From positions 1 to 45,935 of the forward strand of contig JBBPTG010000195.1 of NCBI GenBank assembly GCA_038093975.1: a DNA stretch of 45,935 nt, in the 5' to 3' direction. The notes under the pieces were generated by a model. It did not search any database and had not been told where the DNA came from. It worked only from the letters and a program-made list of their open reading frames with translations. A program made the translations under genes and the position numbers. This DNA is from Chalciporus piperatus (lineage: Eukaryota > Basidiomycota > Agaricomycetes > Boletales > Boletaceae). Below, piece after piece: positions 10,167 through 21,586 of this stretch. How positions within the stretch are numbered: the stretch's first letter is position 1; every line of letters starts with the position of its first letter.

Positions 10167-11850
10167 ATGACAATACCAATGATGGTGCATAATTTGAACT
10201 TACAGTTTCCATCACTTGACACTGCGTACTCTGAACACTTTACCTCAAACTATGCCGCGAAAAGCTGCGACATCCCTGCGATCAATGTGATCATCTCCGA
10301 GCGAAAGCAGCAGATCGATGACATCGACACCATGATTGATGAAACGCGATCTATTGCTGATAAGCTGCGCAGGAAGCGTGAGGAGATCGTCTCTTCGCTG
10401 AAAGCACACGAGGGGCTCGTATCTTCCCTCCGCAGCCTGCCGTTGGAAATTCTCAAGGAGATCTTTCTTCAATGCTTACCCCAAACGGACTACATCGAGC
10501 CCAAAACGTGGACCGCACCACTTCTCCTGACGGGGATATGTAAAGGATGGCGAGAGGTTGTGCTCGATACTCCGAGGTTGTGGAGTTCGTTGCGTGTCAG
10601 CAGGGCACGCTGGCAACTTGGCCCGTTCCCCAACTGGCATGATTGGCTCACGAACTCAAAGGGATGTCCATTGTCACTCGATGCCAGTATCATCCCACCA
10701 CGCCGCTATTCGGGTTGGAGAAGAGATTGCTTAGAATTGTTAAAGTCCTACTCCAGTCGGTTGAAAGACCTCATTATCTACTTTAGCCAAGCAGATGGTC
10801 TGGATCTGCTGTTCAAGGATACCCCTATCCTGGAGCGCCTCTGCCTCTCCGGAGATATGGAAATGATGGGCGCGCAGCAGATATCAATTATTCAACCCCG
10901 ACCTTACCTTCGCACTCTCATCATCAACACCACTTCTTTCGACGTCAATGTTTTGACGAGGTTCAAACCAGGATGGACGAACCTTACCCAACTATTCATG
11001 TATATCGAGGACTCACGCCCAGACGATGCCGTGTTTTGGATGCTCCTCCAAATATGCCCCAACCTCGATCACTTCGTTTACTCATCCGTTTCCCTTTCGA
11101 AGCACACTGACCCAGTCGCACTCACACATCCTAAACTTCGGCTCCTAGACATATCTGATGTTTATGAAAATGGATCGCTTTTGAACTTTGTTTCGCTTCC
11201 CAACTTGCGCCACCTCCATGTTCGCAATGAACCGAACACAGTTCCCTCCAAGTTCGAGGACATTTCCTTACCCATCCACCTCCCGCCAGCATCTGATGTA
11301 ACACGACATCGCATATTCAGTATGAGCCTCAATAGCTCTAGTCCCCATGACCTCTTCGAGATCTTCAATCCAGGGTGGACAAACCTCACACACCTGGTGG
11401 TCGACCTCCAGGAATGAAGGTTACGGTATCGTCTGTGAACTCCTCCACCATTGTCCAAACCTCGAACACCTTGCCATCGACGCTTCCTTGATATTCCTTG
11501 GTCTCCACGCACCTCCTCCCCTGTCTATCATCTATCGCGTACTTCATTCGCTAAACATCAAAATTCACGGGGCTACCATTCTTAACGTTTTGAAACACAT
11601 GACTCTGCCCAATCTACGTCACCTCGGCATCAGTCTCTCGAACACCTCACCGCAGATACATTCAACGTTCACAGAGTTCTTATCTAGATCACACTGTCCA
11701 CTCGAGACTCTCGGCATCAGGGGAGCATGTATGTCCGCCGAGGAGCAGGAAGGTCTTACCACGTTGATACCTACATTGAAACATCTACACCTGTACGTCA
11801 AGGAGGGTAGCCATGCAGATTGGACGACGTACTCGTGGACACGGTGATCT
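10167..11850 (+). pseudogene. F-box/LRR protein gene 1, frameshifted
   Basis: The frame from 10167 gives 416 aa and stops at 11417. The remaining C-terminal part continues in another frame up to 11850. Compared with the intact sister at 18552, the break is a net 4-bp insertion near 11413-11435. Order of parts: a charged coiled-coil-like segment (SERKQQIDDIDTMID and following), the F-box (LPLEILKEIFLQCLP, then LLLTGICKGWREV and TPRLWSSL), then degenerate leucine-rich repeats. F-box proteins of this type link substrates to SCF ubiquitin ligases through Skp1, the LRR part choosing the substrate. If expressed, this copy would lack about 140 C-terminal residues, so it may be a truncated protein rather than a dead gene. 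It sits 0.5 kb downstream of NOP53. Confidence 0.8.
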
Positions 11851-11868
11851 CGGTGTTGTACAAACGTG

Positions 11869-13829
11869 TACTATCGAGGTTAGCTACCGTACAACTTGAA
11901 TCAAGCAAAGATCTGGAGACTCTTCTTCTCTCATGATGTAATTCGCCAACCTGACCAAGGACCACAACGTATCTACAGAATTTTAGAGATTTCCGGAGAG
12001 ATGTCTGTTCAAGAGTTATTTCGATTGGTAAGATCCTAGCCACGTTGGCTTACCCGTATCATACTGGGCATCGCGAACCTTTCTGGCGAGGATACACTCC
12101 TGGACCCTCACACTCCCTGGCAACCTGCGTCACCTCAACTTTCGTCACTCACATTTCAGCACTGTCTTGAGGACATCTCCATGTTCAAGCAGCCGTTACT
12201 CCATGTATCAGGACATCGTGTACTCAATATGACCTTAGTATGTCTCCAAAACTCTCATTCTCTTTACGATCATTAATCCCGCCGACTGGGCAGAGATCAC
12301 CCGTGCCTCAGGGTTCGTGTTGCAACCACTCCACCTTTGTCCATCCCTCCAAGAGATCGATTTCTTCTCAATCGGCGTCCCAGCGCACTACCCAAACGTT
12401 TCTATCACTCACACCAACTTGAAGTTTCACTCGTTGACACTCAGCATAAACATCGGCTCTGTTGGAAGACCTCTGGATAGGTTGACCTACTAGTAACCCA
12501 ACCTGCGTCATCTCGACCTCAGGCTCACGCTCCCAAAGAACCCAGTCTGGTCGCATTTGACATTCAAGGACTGTTTATCCCGATCGTAGCGTCCCCTCGA
12601 GACACTCAGGATCAAGGTTGTGGGTCTCCATTGAGGAACGGGAAGAAATCACATCGTTGATCCCTCCATTGAGAGGGTTGGAATTACCTTCTGCACCTAG
12701 TAAGGAAACACGGGATCCATCTCGTGAACGTTTTTTCTGAAATTAATACCGAACGTTTGAACCCCTGCATTTGACAGGATGAAAAATCAAAACCACACAA
12801 AGACCGATCAACGAATTCCTCACGGAGCCCGGACGCATATTCATGCGATATCCGGATGGGAAAGAAAAGCTCAACAGGGACATGACGCGAGGTCGCAGCT
12901 ATACGCAGGTTCCTGACATCGATTGTCCGAACCGCCCATTTCCATTTGAGTCGAGTGGTAAGTCCCCCTTTTCTATTTCCAAGCTTTTCCGCTTAGTGGT
13001 AGTACCCAATCTGTCATTGGCGGGCACTGTTCCGGGGGGACTCGTTGGTTCTGCTGATATTGTATATCTCCGAACAGCTGGATGATAATCGGGTCTTATT
13101 CTTGTCGTCGCTCCGTAAACCGGTCATGTAAACAGTGTCAGTACATATAATGTCAGCGGGTTGTCCTCTCAGAGCACGATATCTCAAGATCTCACGGCCA
13201 ACACTCACACCAGTTTATCGGACTGCTGAATCGTTAATTCAATTCGGGTGTTCTCGATCGATGTGGAAAACAGGGTGCTGGTGCTTGTTCCACGTTCATG
13301 GACACGTCAATTCGGAGTTTGGGACCAACACTAGGCGTGAATCATAATGGACCTCCTCCATCTCCGCATGTCATGGTACTTACAATGGGGCAGAAACTGG
13401 TCGAATTCCAAAAGCAGCTCACAAAGACAATCTTCATGTGGGACTCACTGTCGTGTGTCATGCATGTCAATTTGCGTAGTGATGCAAGGATCGCGAGGTC
13501 GCGTTGAAGTTGCACTGGAAGTTCGTCGTCTTTTCGGAGTTGTTCTGTGGTTATCTTCACCCCAGACATATGCACAATTGATGGAGTGCTTGTCTAGATC
13601 ACACAGTCCGAGTCAAGACTCTCGGCATCAGTGGCGTTAGTTGGACGCGACTAAAACTACCGAAACTTGAAGCTTGTAGTTCGACGCTTTGGCACCTTGC
13701 CAGCGGAGATTTGTGGACACAGCAAGACACGAGTTTTGTTCCACATTCAACCCTCTTTTTTGCATTGTCTTTCCTTCCAGGTCGTTCGGCCGCGGGAACA
13801 CGCCCGCGCATTGACAGCCCACCAGTTAG
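11869..13829. pseudogene. F-box 3' remnants and decayed spacer upstream of FunK1 copy 3
   Basis: Colinear with 2400-4164. At 12120-12700 there is a decayed F-box/LRR 3' fragment with in-frame stops (for example after the segment matching LHSLTLSINVGS, about 12430-12500). At 13580-13640 a second scrap (GAGTGCTTGTCTAGATCACA, then CTCTCGGCATCAGTGG) matches the end of the F-box genes and leads into the FunK1 promoter region. About 11830-11900 repeats again at about 31750-31830. No intact gene is seen. Confidence 0.65.
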
Positions 13830-13841
13830 TTTAAAAGGCGT
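13830..13841 (+). promoter_or_regulatory. Conserved TATA-like core of FunK1 copy 3
   Basis: TTTAAAAGGCGT, 112 bp before the ATG at 13942, the same spacing as in copy 2. The whole interval down to the start codon is nearly identical to copy 2. Confidence 0.55.
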
Positions 13842-13941
13842 GCTTGCCACACCTTCGAAAGGTGAGATTGAGCTCTTCATCCCCACCTTTGAACACTACT
13901 CATTCTCGATCGGCTTATCTTCTTTCGTACCGTATCACGCG

Positions 13942-16791
13942 ATGTCAACTACGACCACCCCTAGTGCTGTTGACCCTGGTCCTTCAGCGAACCAGCACGC
14001 TAATATCTTACCAGTAAGCTTGTCTTCAACCTCTTGTTGCGTTCTTGCAACCCTCACCTTGAGGTAGTACGAACGCAATATGGAAAAAATCACTCGGCGC
14101 CGTCCTCCGCGGGATGTCGTGGAGCCTAAGCGGACGGAGAGTAACCCATCTCCTGCCAAAGCGAGCGCGGGATCCCGAGTCTCGGGGGGTAGTCAAACAC
14201 GCTCTGACGTTGACACCGCGATCGACAAGGAACTCAGCGATGGTCGATATATTTCAGAGGATCTCGCTGACCATATGTTCGGACATTTGGTGTCGACTGA
14301 GCTGGGGAGAGATATTCTGAACCATTTCATCACTTCCGGATACGTTGAGGTTGCGGAAAAGGAAGGAGGATCCCCTCTAACCGGATCTGATGACGTAGAG
14401 CGTGCATTGGATCAGGCGTTCCAAGACGCGAAGGAGAATGGCTTGCGTCACTTGGACTCTCTGGAACCTACAACCACACGGAGGAAGACCAAGCAGGTCG
14501 CGTACTCATGGCAGTGGCAACAGTTTCCATCTGAGCCCATTCAAGAAGACCCACTCGTCGAATTCCTGAATGTCGTCATCGAGCGTGCGTTCCATTTCGC
14601 CCAAACGGCATCGCTGCTCCTTCCTCCGAACGACCGCTTGCATCATCGTTTCGCCGCTCCACCCGACAAACTCCATCCTCTCCCGTTGTCTTACGAAGCC
14701 GACGGAGAAGATATGCGACCTGACTTCTTGCTCCTGCCAGTCGACGCATTCCAAGCAGACTCTCAGATGGTCGACGACGAACATGTCAATTTCACGGCCG
14801 TGCGCGTCGTCGGAGAGTCGAAGACCAGCACCTTGTCAAAGGGGGTTCACCAAGTACAGCGCTACTTGAGGGGAATGAGGCGGTCTCAGCCGTGGCTCCA
14901 CTTCGCGATCGCCTTGGTTATCACCAAGGACAAGCTTTGTCTGATGCGAGGAGACAGTAGTGGTACGGAGTGCGTCCAATTAACTCTCTCGGAGGGCAGG
15001 GGTTGTATCGACTTCATCCGCATTTTGCTCGGCCTTGCCTTGGCGGACCCAGTGGATCTGGGACAAAATCCTGACGTCGAACTCGATTCCGAGATTCGTC
15101 CCTGCCGCTTACCCCCTCCGATCCGCAAACCTCCATCAACATCGTTGCTCCTCACAACGCTTGTCCGCGCAAAAGCCCCTCCCTCTGCCACTCAGTCTAC
15201 GAGCTCGCCTAGCGCCCCCACATCTCAACAGTCCACCAAATCCAAGCGGAGTCGCCAAGACATGGATGATCACATTGATCCCCGAGAGAAACCAGCTAAA
15301 AAAATGAAGATCGTCCATGTCAACCGCACGGTATTCTTCCCCACCAAATTACATGGGCACGTGTGTCAGGGCCCTTTGTATACCACCAGCTCTATCCGTG
15401 GCCGGTGCACTGTTGTTTTTTGCGTTGCCCAACCAGGCTCTTTGGATCACCTAGCGGCACTCAAGATGTCGTGGCAAGACGCAGACCGCCTCGCTGATCA
15501 GGAAAAGGTCCTTGAAAAACTGTCGCAACACGCATGTCATCCTAACGTCACCATGCCGCGAAAGTACGTCTACTTTTCTTCGCACCAACGCGACGTTCGC
15601 TGATTGTAGTGCAGACACATTAGGGCGTTGAGGAAGGGGACATACTGCAGTACTTTGCAAGGGATCAGGGGCTTTCTGGAAAAACACCTTGCCGGATTCG
15701 GAGTTGAGAATCGCTTCCTCGTTGTCTCCGTCTCTGATCTGAAGCGTCCGGTGAAATATTTTTGGGGTTTACACGACTTCGTACGAGGGCTTCGTGGCGC
15801 GCTCCTAGGTATCATTCAGTATATTATCTTTTGCGCCCGCCATTCTTATCTGGCTCTCACAGGCCACGAATACCTTGTCAGCATCGGTATTCTCCACCGG
15901 GACTTCAGCGAGAACAACATGGTTCTTGCCCTTCGTCCTGGTCACGTGAGAGGGTATATCATCGACCTTGATATGGCCATTTTGCAAGAGGCTGCAAAGC
16001 CTACGCACCTCGAGCCCACACCCAACCCCGGTCGTATTCGGAGATCTCGCCGTGGTAATCCGCCCGCCGTTCCTTTAAAGCAAGATGAGACGAAGCCTGT
16101 CAAAGGGTTGCGCACTGTGAGCATCTTGCGAGAATTTTTTATCGTTCATTCTCGCTCATTTTAGTACAAGGGCACTACACCCTACATGTCTTTCAATGTT
16201 CTCCGTGGTGGGAGACACACGCACTTTGACGACGTGGAATCGTTTTTATACGTCCTTCTCTTATTTTTTTTTTCCTATTCTCGGCCGCTAGGTAAAGAGC
16301 AGTTACTTGCAGCCGACAAGAACGGGTTTGTCGAGTCTGTTGGATCTGGTAGGCTGCCCCACATGACGCCATGGCCGGAAACGTATGCGCGCTGGGTAGA
16401 CGGTTCCTTTCAAGATATGGCCGCCACGAAAGCCAGCTCTCTGCACCGTGCAGGTGCTGGTGACGTGCTCGTTGACACACCGGAATTGCAACAGTGTTTA
16501 CAGCAATGGCGGCCTGAACTCCGCGAACCGATCCAACAATTATTGGGCGACGCATGGGATTTATTCTCGCGTGCTACCCTTTCAAACGGCGAATTCCGTG
16601 ATCGTACCGAGGTCTCCCATGAGCAATTCATCAAATTGCTCGACGAGTGGTTGGAAGATTATACTGATCTCGAAGAGCGTTTCTCGAACTGCCCTTTTGA
16701 GCCCAGCAGGTACGAGGTCCTTGTCCGCTGCTGCTCTTCTCCGCTGACAATTTTCCTTGCCAGCGTCTCATCTGCAAACTCAGCAGAGTGA
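13942..16791 (+). CDS. FunK1 kinase with PD-(D/E)xK-like N-terminal region, clade A copy 3
   Basis: Exons 13942..14013, 14068..15563, 15615..15808, 15863..16116, 16171..16709 and 16764..16791 join in frame to 860 aa. Exon 5 could start at 16165 instead, adding two residues in frame. It keeps RPD, GESK and QxxxY, the N-lobe ALK lysine, HRDFSENN and IIDLDMA. The linker is shorter than in copy 2 and its basic motif is interrupted (AKKMKIV). From the promoter through exon 3 it is very close to copies 2 and 5. From exon 4 on it diverges strongly (LALRPGHVRGYIIDLD, RLPHMTPWPETYARW, QQCLQQWRPELREP). This makes the gene a mosaic. C-terminal splicing gives SVSSANSAE, like the SPQS...E ends of copies 2 and 5. 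It appears intact; the function beyond a predicted kinase is unknown. Confidence 0.87.
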
Positions 16792-17315
16792 GCTCGCATT
16801 CCTGCAGGGAGCCGGTTCTGGGTGTGCGCTCTCGAGGGACTCGTCGGTTCTGGCTAATACTTATCTGCTGTGAGGTTGGCTGGCGCAATCATCTGATACA
16901 CAATCCCTACATTTGAGTTCTCGCGACGGATTGATTATCGCGTGAACCTGGCGACAATTCACGGCACTGTTCCGCCAGTGCCTCTCACTGAGTGAAACGA
17001 CTGGTATACAAAGTGCGACGCGCTGTGGACGCGCTAACATGCGATCTTGGCTTGATTGTCCTATAACGAACTTTGATGAGTGTGCACAGGAAATATTTGA
17101 CTGTGGAATGTGTCCCTCGCGTTACTGCTAGTATTCTGACTACTCATACTACCTGTTACACTCACTGAGTCACCACTTTTGACTACTAATACGCAGCATC
17201 ACCACGGCAACGACTCACAACTGCGTTTTTGGTGCCGCTTGCTTTTTGAACACCAGCTGTCATGCAGTATATTAAGGCAGGGAATCTCTTGAAATAAGTA
17301 AGCCGCAATCGACTC
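16792..17315. other. Spacer; right half duplicated at about 31942-32270
   Basis: No gene seen. From about 16929 the sequence (GTGAACCTGGCGACAATTCA onward) is repeated at about 31942 as part of a copied hydrolase 5' region, with a gap around 17050-17160. Confidence 0.65.
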
Positions 17316-18182
17316 ATGCTCGTAACCACAGGTACGCTCGACTTCCAAGTCGGCGACGAAACATTCAACGCATGGTACAAGGTCGTTGGTGACCTCAAAT
17401 CAGGGGTTACACCCCTTGTCACGCTCCATGCTCGTCTCACCATTGCTTGGTCTCGCACACCGAGCTCTATATCACCCACGGCATTCCCATCATCTTCTAT
17501 GATCAGCTCGGCATCGGGTTGTCTACCCATCTGCGCGACAAGCCCACAGAGTTTTGGACCATCGAGCTCTTCAAGGACGAACTCGCAAACGTTTTGGAAA
17601 AGCTCAGCATCGAAAACAATTTTGACCTACTGGGACAATCGTGGGGGGCTATGCTTGCTGCAGATTATGCCTCCTCTCGCCATCCCAAGGGGCTTTGTCA
17701 CCTCATCCTCGCGAACGGCCCGCCCTCTCAAACACTCTGGGACCAGAGCATGCTCGGTCACTTGAGCAAATTCCCTCAGGACTTCCATGACTTGGTCCTG
17801 AAGCATGAGAGGGAGGGTACGACATCGTCGCAGGAGTACAAGGATGCGATGATGGAATTCTCCCGAAAGCACAGTTGCTAGGTCTCTCCTTATCTAGAGG
17901 AATATCTGTCAGCGTTCAAAGTGATCGAAGATGATCTGACTGTATCAACTGCCGTGTGAGTGATCTTGTCTCATCGATCCACTCGGTACTAACAGACAGA
18001 ATCAACTAGGAGTGGCACTTGCGCGTTCGAGTGTAAAGGCAATTTGAAGCCCTGGTCCATCGTCGACCGTCTTCATACGATCACTTGCCCAACGCTCGTT
18101 TGTAACAGTGTTGATGATTGCGCGCAGGATTTCCGAAGTTGTAGCGCCGTTCGTCGAGAAGATTCCCAAAGTGAAGTGGGTC
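17316..18182 (+). pseudogene. Alpha/beta hydrolase (proline iminopeptidase-like), broken and 3' truncated
   Basis: The start MLVTTGTLDFQVGDETFNAW and the later blocks YGIP-like HGIPIIFYDQLGIGLSTHLR, LLGQSWGAMLAADYA (nucleophile serine in GQSWG), LKPWSIVDRLHTITCPTLV and VVAPFVEKIPKVKW match the family of proline iminopeptidases and L-amino-acid amidases. Defects: the HGGPG oxyanion segment is missing and the frame changes at about 17425-17450, a stop sits at 17879, and another frame change occurs near 18135. The gene ends abruptly at 18182, just before where the catalytic-histidine segment should come. At 18183 the copied NOP53/F-box segment begins, so truncation and insertion coincide. A copy of its 5' end is at 31942-32325. 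Confidence 0.8.
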
Positions 18183-20250
18183 CATGCATGGAACGTTTCG
18201 ATTGATGCAGAGACCTCATGAATCTCTACTTATCTCGATTTTAGTATCTACTGCAATCGCTGGCTCGAGATTCATTGTGTATTCCCCTTCATTCGATCGT
18301 GAATGAAGTCTGCGCTCAATGTTCAAGCGCTCATCTTTGCTTCTTGAAGTTCTTCTAATAAGCTACTGCCAACGTACTTAACAAGGATTTGGGGCTATAC
18401 AGGCATGTTGGTTGCGGATGTACTTCGAACGGTGAGTTTCCTTCTTCTCCGGAGGTGGGAGCACGCGTATTAAATTCCAAGTACTACAGCTTCAGTCGAT
18501 GGATGCTCAAGCAATCGTTGTAAGACTTTTGTACCTCCCCCGCTCAGCGAGATGACAATACCGACGGTGCATAACTTACAGTTTCCATCGCTTGACACTG
18601 CGTACTCTAAACACTTGACCTCAAACTATGCTGCAACAGGCTACGACATCCCTATGATCAGTGAGATCATCTCCGAGCGAAAGCAGCAGATCAATGACAT
18701 CGACACCATGATTGATCAAACACACTCCATCGCCGATAAGCTGCGCAGGAAGCGTGAGGAGATCGTCTCTTCGCTGAAAGCATACGAAGGGCTCGTGTCG
18801 TGCATCCGCCGCCTGCCGTTGGAAATTCTCAAGGAGATCTTTCTTCAATGCTTGCCCCAGACGGACTCCTGCATCGAGCCCAATACGAGGACCGCACCAC
18901 TTCTTCTGACGGAGATATGTAAAGGATGGCGAGAAGTTGCGCTCGATACTCCGAGGTTGTGGTGTTCGTTGCGCATCCGAGTCAGCAAGACATGGGAATT
19001 TGACTCCGAGTCGTTATCCAACTGCCGTGATTGGCTCACGAACTCAAAGGGATGTCCATTGTCACTCGATGCCAGTATCATCCCATCACGCCGCTATTCA
19101 GGTTGGAGAAGAGATTGCTTAGAATTGTTAAAGTCCTACTCCAGTCGGTTGAAAGACCTCATTATCTACTTTAGCCAAGCAGATGGTCTGGATCTGCTGT
19201 TCAAGGATACCCCTATCCTGGAGCGCTTCTGCCTCTCCGGAGATATGGAAATGATGGGCGCGCAGCAGATATCAATTATTCAACCCCGGCCTTGCCTTCG
19301 CACTCTCCTCATCAACACCACTTCTTTCGACGTCAATGTTTTGACGAGGTTCAAACCAGGATGGACGAACCTTACCCAACTATTCATGTATATCGAGGAC
19401 TCACGCCCAGACGATGCCGTGTTTTGGATGCTCCTCCAAATATGCCCCAACCTCGAGCACTTCGTTTACTCCTCCGTTTCCATTTCGACGCACACTGCCC
19501 CAGTCTCACTCACACATCCGAAACTTCGGCTCCTAGACATATCTCGTGAACATGGCCACGGGCCGCTTTTGAACTTTGTTTCCCTACCCAACTTGCGCCA
19601 CCTCCACGTTCGCAATGAACCGTCCAATTTCGAGGATATTGATATTTCCTTACCCATCCACCTCCCGTCAGCATCTGATGGAACACGACATCGCATGTGC
19701 AGTATGAGCCTCGAAAACTCTAGACCCCATGACCTCTTTGAGGTCTTCAATCCAGGGTGGACAAACCTCACCCACCTGGAGGTCGACCTCCGAGAGGATG
19801 GAAGTATCGTCTGTGAACTCCTCCATCGTTGTCCAAACCTCGAACACCTTGCCGTCGACGCTTCCTGGAGCATTCGCGACGGTTTCCGCGCACCTCCTCC
19901 CCTGTCCATCATCCATTGCGTACTTCATTCGCTAAACATCAAAATTCACGGGGCTACCATCCATAACGTTTTGGAACAGATGACGCTGTCCAATCTACGC
20001 CACCTCGACATCAGTCTCTCGAACAACTCACCGCTGATACATGCAAAGCTCATGAAGTTCTTATCTAGATCACACTGTCCACTCGAGACTCTCAGCATCA
20101 GAGGAGCACGAATGTCTGTCATGAAGCAGGAAAGTATTGCCACATTGATACCTACATTGAGACGTCTACACCTGTACGTCAAGGAGGGTATCGATGCATA
20201 TTGGAACACGTACTCGTGGACACGGTGATGCCGGTGTTGTACAAGCGTTG
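18183..20250 (+). repeat. Daughter copy of the NOP53-tail/F-box segment
   Basis: Colinear with 9613-11868, starting with the end of the NOP53 coding sequence. The intergenic part (18183-18551) has no gene of its own. Left junction: hydrolase sequence up to 18182. Right junction about 20250: FunK1 3'-flank repeat. Confidence 0.85.
18552..20228 (+). CDS. F-box/LRR protein gene 2, intact
   Basis: A single exon of 558 aa. Residues about 38-82 form a charged, probably coiled-coil stretch (SERKQQINDIDTMIDQ and on). The F-box is at about 88-145 (LPLEILKEIFLQCLP, LLLTEICKGWREV, TPRLWCSL). The rest is a series of irregular leucine-rich repeats (LSLDASIIPS, LERFCLSGDMEM, LPNLRHLHVRN, LETLSIRGAR). F-box proteins connect to Skp1 in SCF E3 ubiquitin ligases; the substrate cannot be told from sequence. 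It is the daughter of the gene at 10167 yet keeps the full-length frame that the parent has lost. The start was chosen because MTIP is conserved in both copies and directly follows the same leader (CTCCCCCGCTC). Confidence 0.85.
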   Translation: MTIPTVHNLQFPSLDTAYSKHLTSNYAATGYDIPMISEIISERKQQINDIDTMIDQTHSIADKLRRKREEIVSSLKAYEGLVSCIRRLPLEILKEIFLQCLPQTDSCIEPNTRTAPLLLTEICKGWREVALDTPRLWCSLRIRVSKTWEFDSESLSNCRDWLTNSKGCPLSLDASIIPSRRYSGWRRDCLELLKSYSSRLKDLIIYFSQADGLDLLFKDTPILERFCLSGDMEMMGAQQISIIQPRPCLRTLLINTTSFDVNVLTRFKPGWTNLTQLFMYIEDSRPDDAVFWMLLQICPNLEHFVYSSVSISTHTAPVSLTHPKLRLLDISREHGHGPLLNFVSLPNLRHLHVRNEPSNFEDIDISLPIHLPSASDGTRHRMCSMSLENSRPHDLFEVFNPGWTNLTHLEVDLREDGSIVCELLHRCPNLEHLAVDASWSIRDGFRAPPPLSIIHCVLHSLNIKIHGATIHNVLEQMTLSNLRHLDISLSNNSPLIHAKLMKFLSRSHCPLETLSIRGARMSVMKQESIATLIPTLRRLHLYVKEGIDAYWNTYSWTR

Positions 20251-20485
20251 GAACCACACTCGGGCGTCGTTTGCCGGTGTTCAATTGTCGTGTACTAGTA
20301 TAAACAAGTTCAACTTCGCTCCGGCTCGATGTTCCTCCTATGTAATGCAGATATACCATGCCCATGCTGTTTGCGCTCTGGAAATACCAACTTTTCGGTC
20401 ATGTTCGCGAGCTTTGTCCACATTAGTACTACGCTGATCCTGTTGAAGACTCCTCGGTCACGGTCGTAAATCAACCCGTTGCGTG
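20251..20485 (+). repeat. FunK1 3'-flank repeat, copy R3
   Basis: Starts with ACTCGGGCGTCGTTTGCCGG and contains the GTTCAATTGTCGTGTA, TCGATGTTCCTCCTATGT and CTTTTCGGTCATGTTCG blocks. It lies directly behind the F-box gene instead of behind a FunK1 gene, so it marks a recombination joint between an F-box unit and a FunK1 unit. Confidence 0.7.
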
Positions 20486-21460
20486 GTTCAGGACCGCGAA
20501 AAAGCGATGGTTGCAATCAACAAATCCACCAACGGCGCATACATTTCCAACTCAATTCATCTCATCTTCAATGTGAAGTCGCGCAGAGAACCCATTTGTT
20601 CCAACGATGTTGTTCCCGAAGAGGGAATGAACATGAGTTCGCTAATGGGGCTACATACTAAGAAGCAGACAGAATGATTCATGTGGATAGAGCCGTGCTC
20701 TGTCCTAGCATCAAAGTACTGTAACAATGGGTGTATGGTACAGTTGTACGAACTTTCCACCAATTCGCAGGTGGTGTACCGCTGTATTCCGTGCCAACGA
20801 TTTCGAAGTTCATTTCGAGTTGGAGGGCCGGAACAATAATAAAGTCCGATCAGACCATCACCGCATTCTAAGACTCATCCCAACTTCCAGTGCGATACGT
20901 TGTAAGAGAGAAAAGACCTACATAGCTATGATCGGAGTTCGTCTGAGACTCACAGATATGCGCAGACATCGGCTGAGATGAAAAGAGAAAGATAGGCGAA
21001 CAATCCACACTCACGGCTCCCACTCTGACTATGCTTCCAGGAAGCAGAGCACGCAGGGTGTGGTGATCAAGTCATTCAAGGCTGTGCTGTTCGCCAAAAA
21101 GCCCAAGAGAGCCCCAAGTACGTGGTATAATATGTGTCAGATATAAACATTTGAACCCCCCCTGGCACTCGCTCAAATTCGATGGAAAAAGGATCGTCCT
21201 GGGCATGTGGTGGGCTGTGGTTGGAGGACAATGGAAGTCAAATGGAGGTTGTATGACATTGATTACTGCTGCCGAATACTACTTGTACTGATTTGGCAAT
21301 TGCTTTGGCAGCGGAGATTCGGAGGCGTCAAGTCGACAAGGCAAGACGCGGGTTCAAACGTTCACATTCCATATTCCTGTCAACTTTCATCATTCAGTCT
21401 AGGACAATCAGGCCCAAGGCCGCATGTGCATTGTTAACGCGTTCGCAGCGTGTCGCACTC
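20486..21460. other. Spacer without recognisable gene
   Basis: Short frames only (for example 20483-20677, 64 codons) with no family I recognise. From about 21260 (GATTACTGCTGCCGAATACT) it aligns with 28530 upstream of the other clade B gene. The segment around 21305-21360 (GGCAGCGGAGATTCGG, CAAGACGCGGGTT) resembles the clade A upstream region (CCAGCGGAGATTTGTGG, CAAGACACGAGTT). The two clades therefore share promoter ancestry. Confidence 0.55.
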
Positions 21461-21472
21461 TTTAAAAGGCGT
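21461..21472 (+). promoter_or_regulatory. Conserved TATA-like core of clade B FunK1 copy 4
   Basis: TTTAAAAGGCGT, 126 bp before the ATG at 21587. Identical 12-mer to the clade A promoters, although coding regions of the two clades differ widely. Confidence 0.55.
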
Positions 21473-21586
21473 ATCAAGCACGCTTTCTAAGGTGAGATCT
21501 TATTCCCCCGACTCTCAACCACTGCTTGACCAACTTACTGTCGTGATTTCTTACCCCCTTTTCCAATTTTACAAACGCCTACGTCC

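Larger units (their letters stand above)
9613..11868 (+). repeat. Source copy of the NOP53-tail/F-box segmental duplication
   Basis: Colinear with about 18183-20250. The homology begins inside the last NOP53 exon (CATGCATGGAAACGTTTCGA against CATGCATGGAACGTTTCGAT) and runs through the intergenic spacer and the whole F-box gene. This copy contains an extra segment of about 190 bp (about 9781-9973) absent from the other. Confidence 0.85.

Noticed and set aside
17447..17881. 144-aa open frame as an independent small hydrolase gene
   Set aside because: It lacks the N-terminal part, the HGGPG segment and the catalytic-histidine end. Family blocks continue on both sides in other frames, so it is part of a broken gene.
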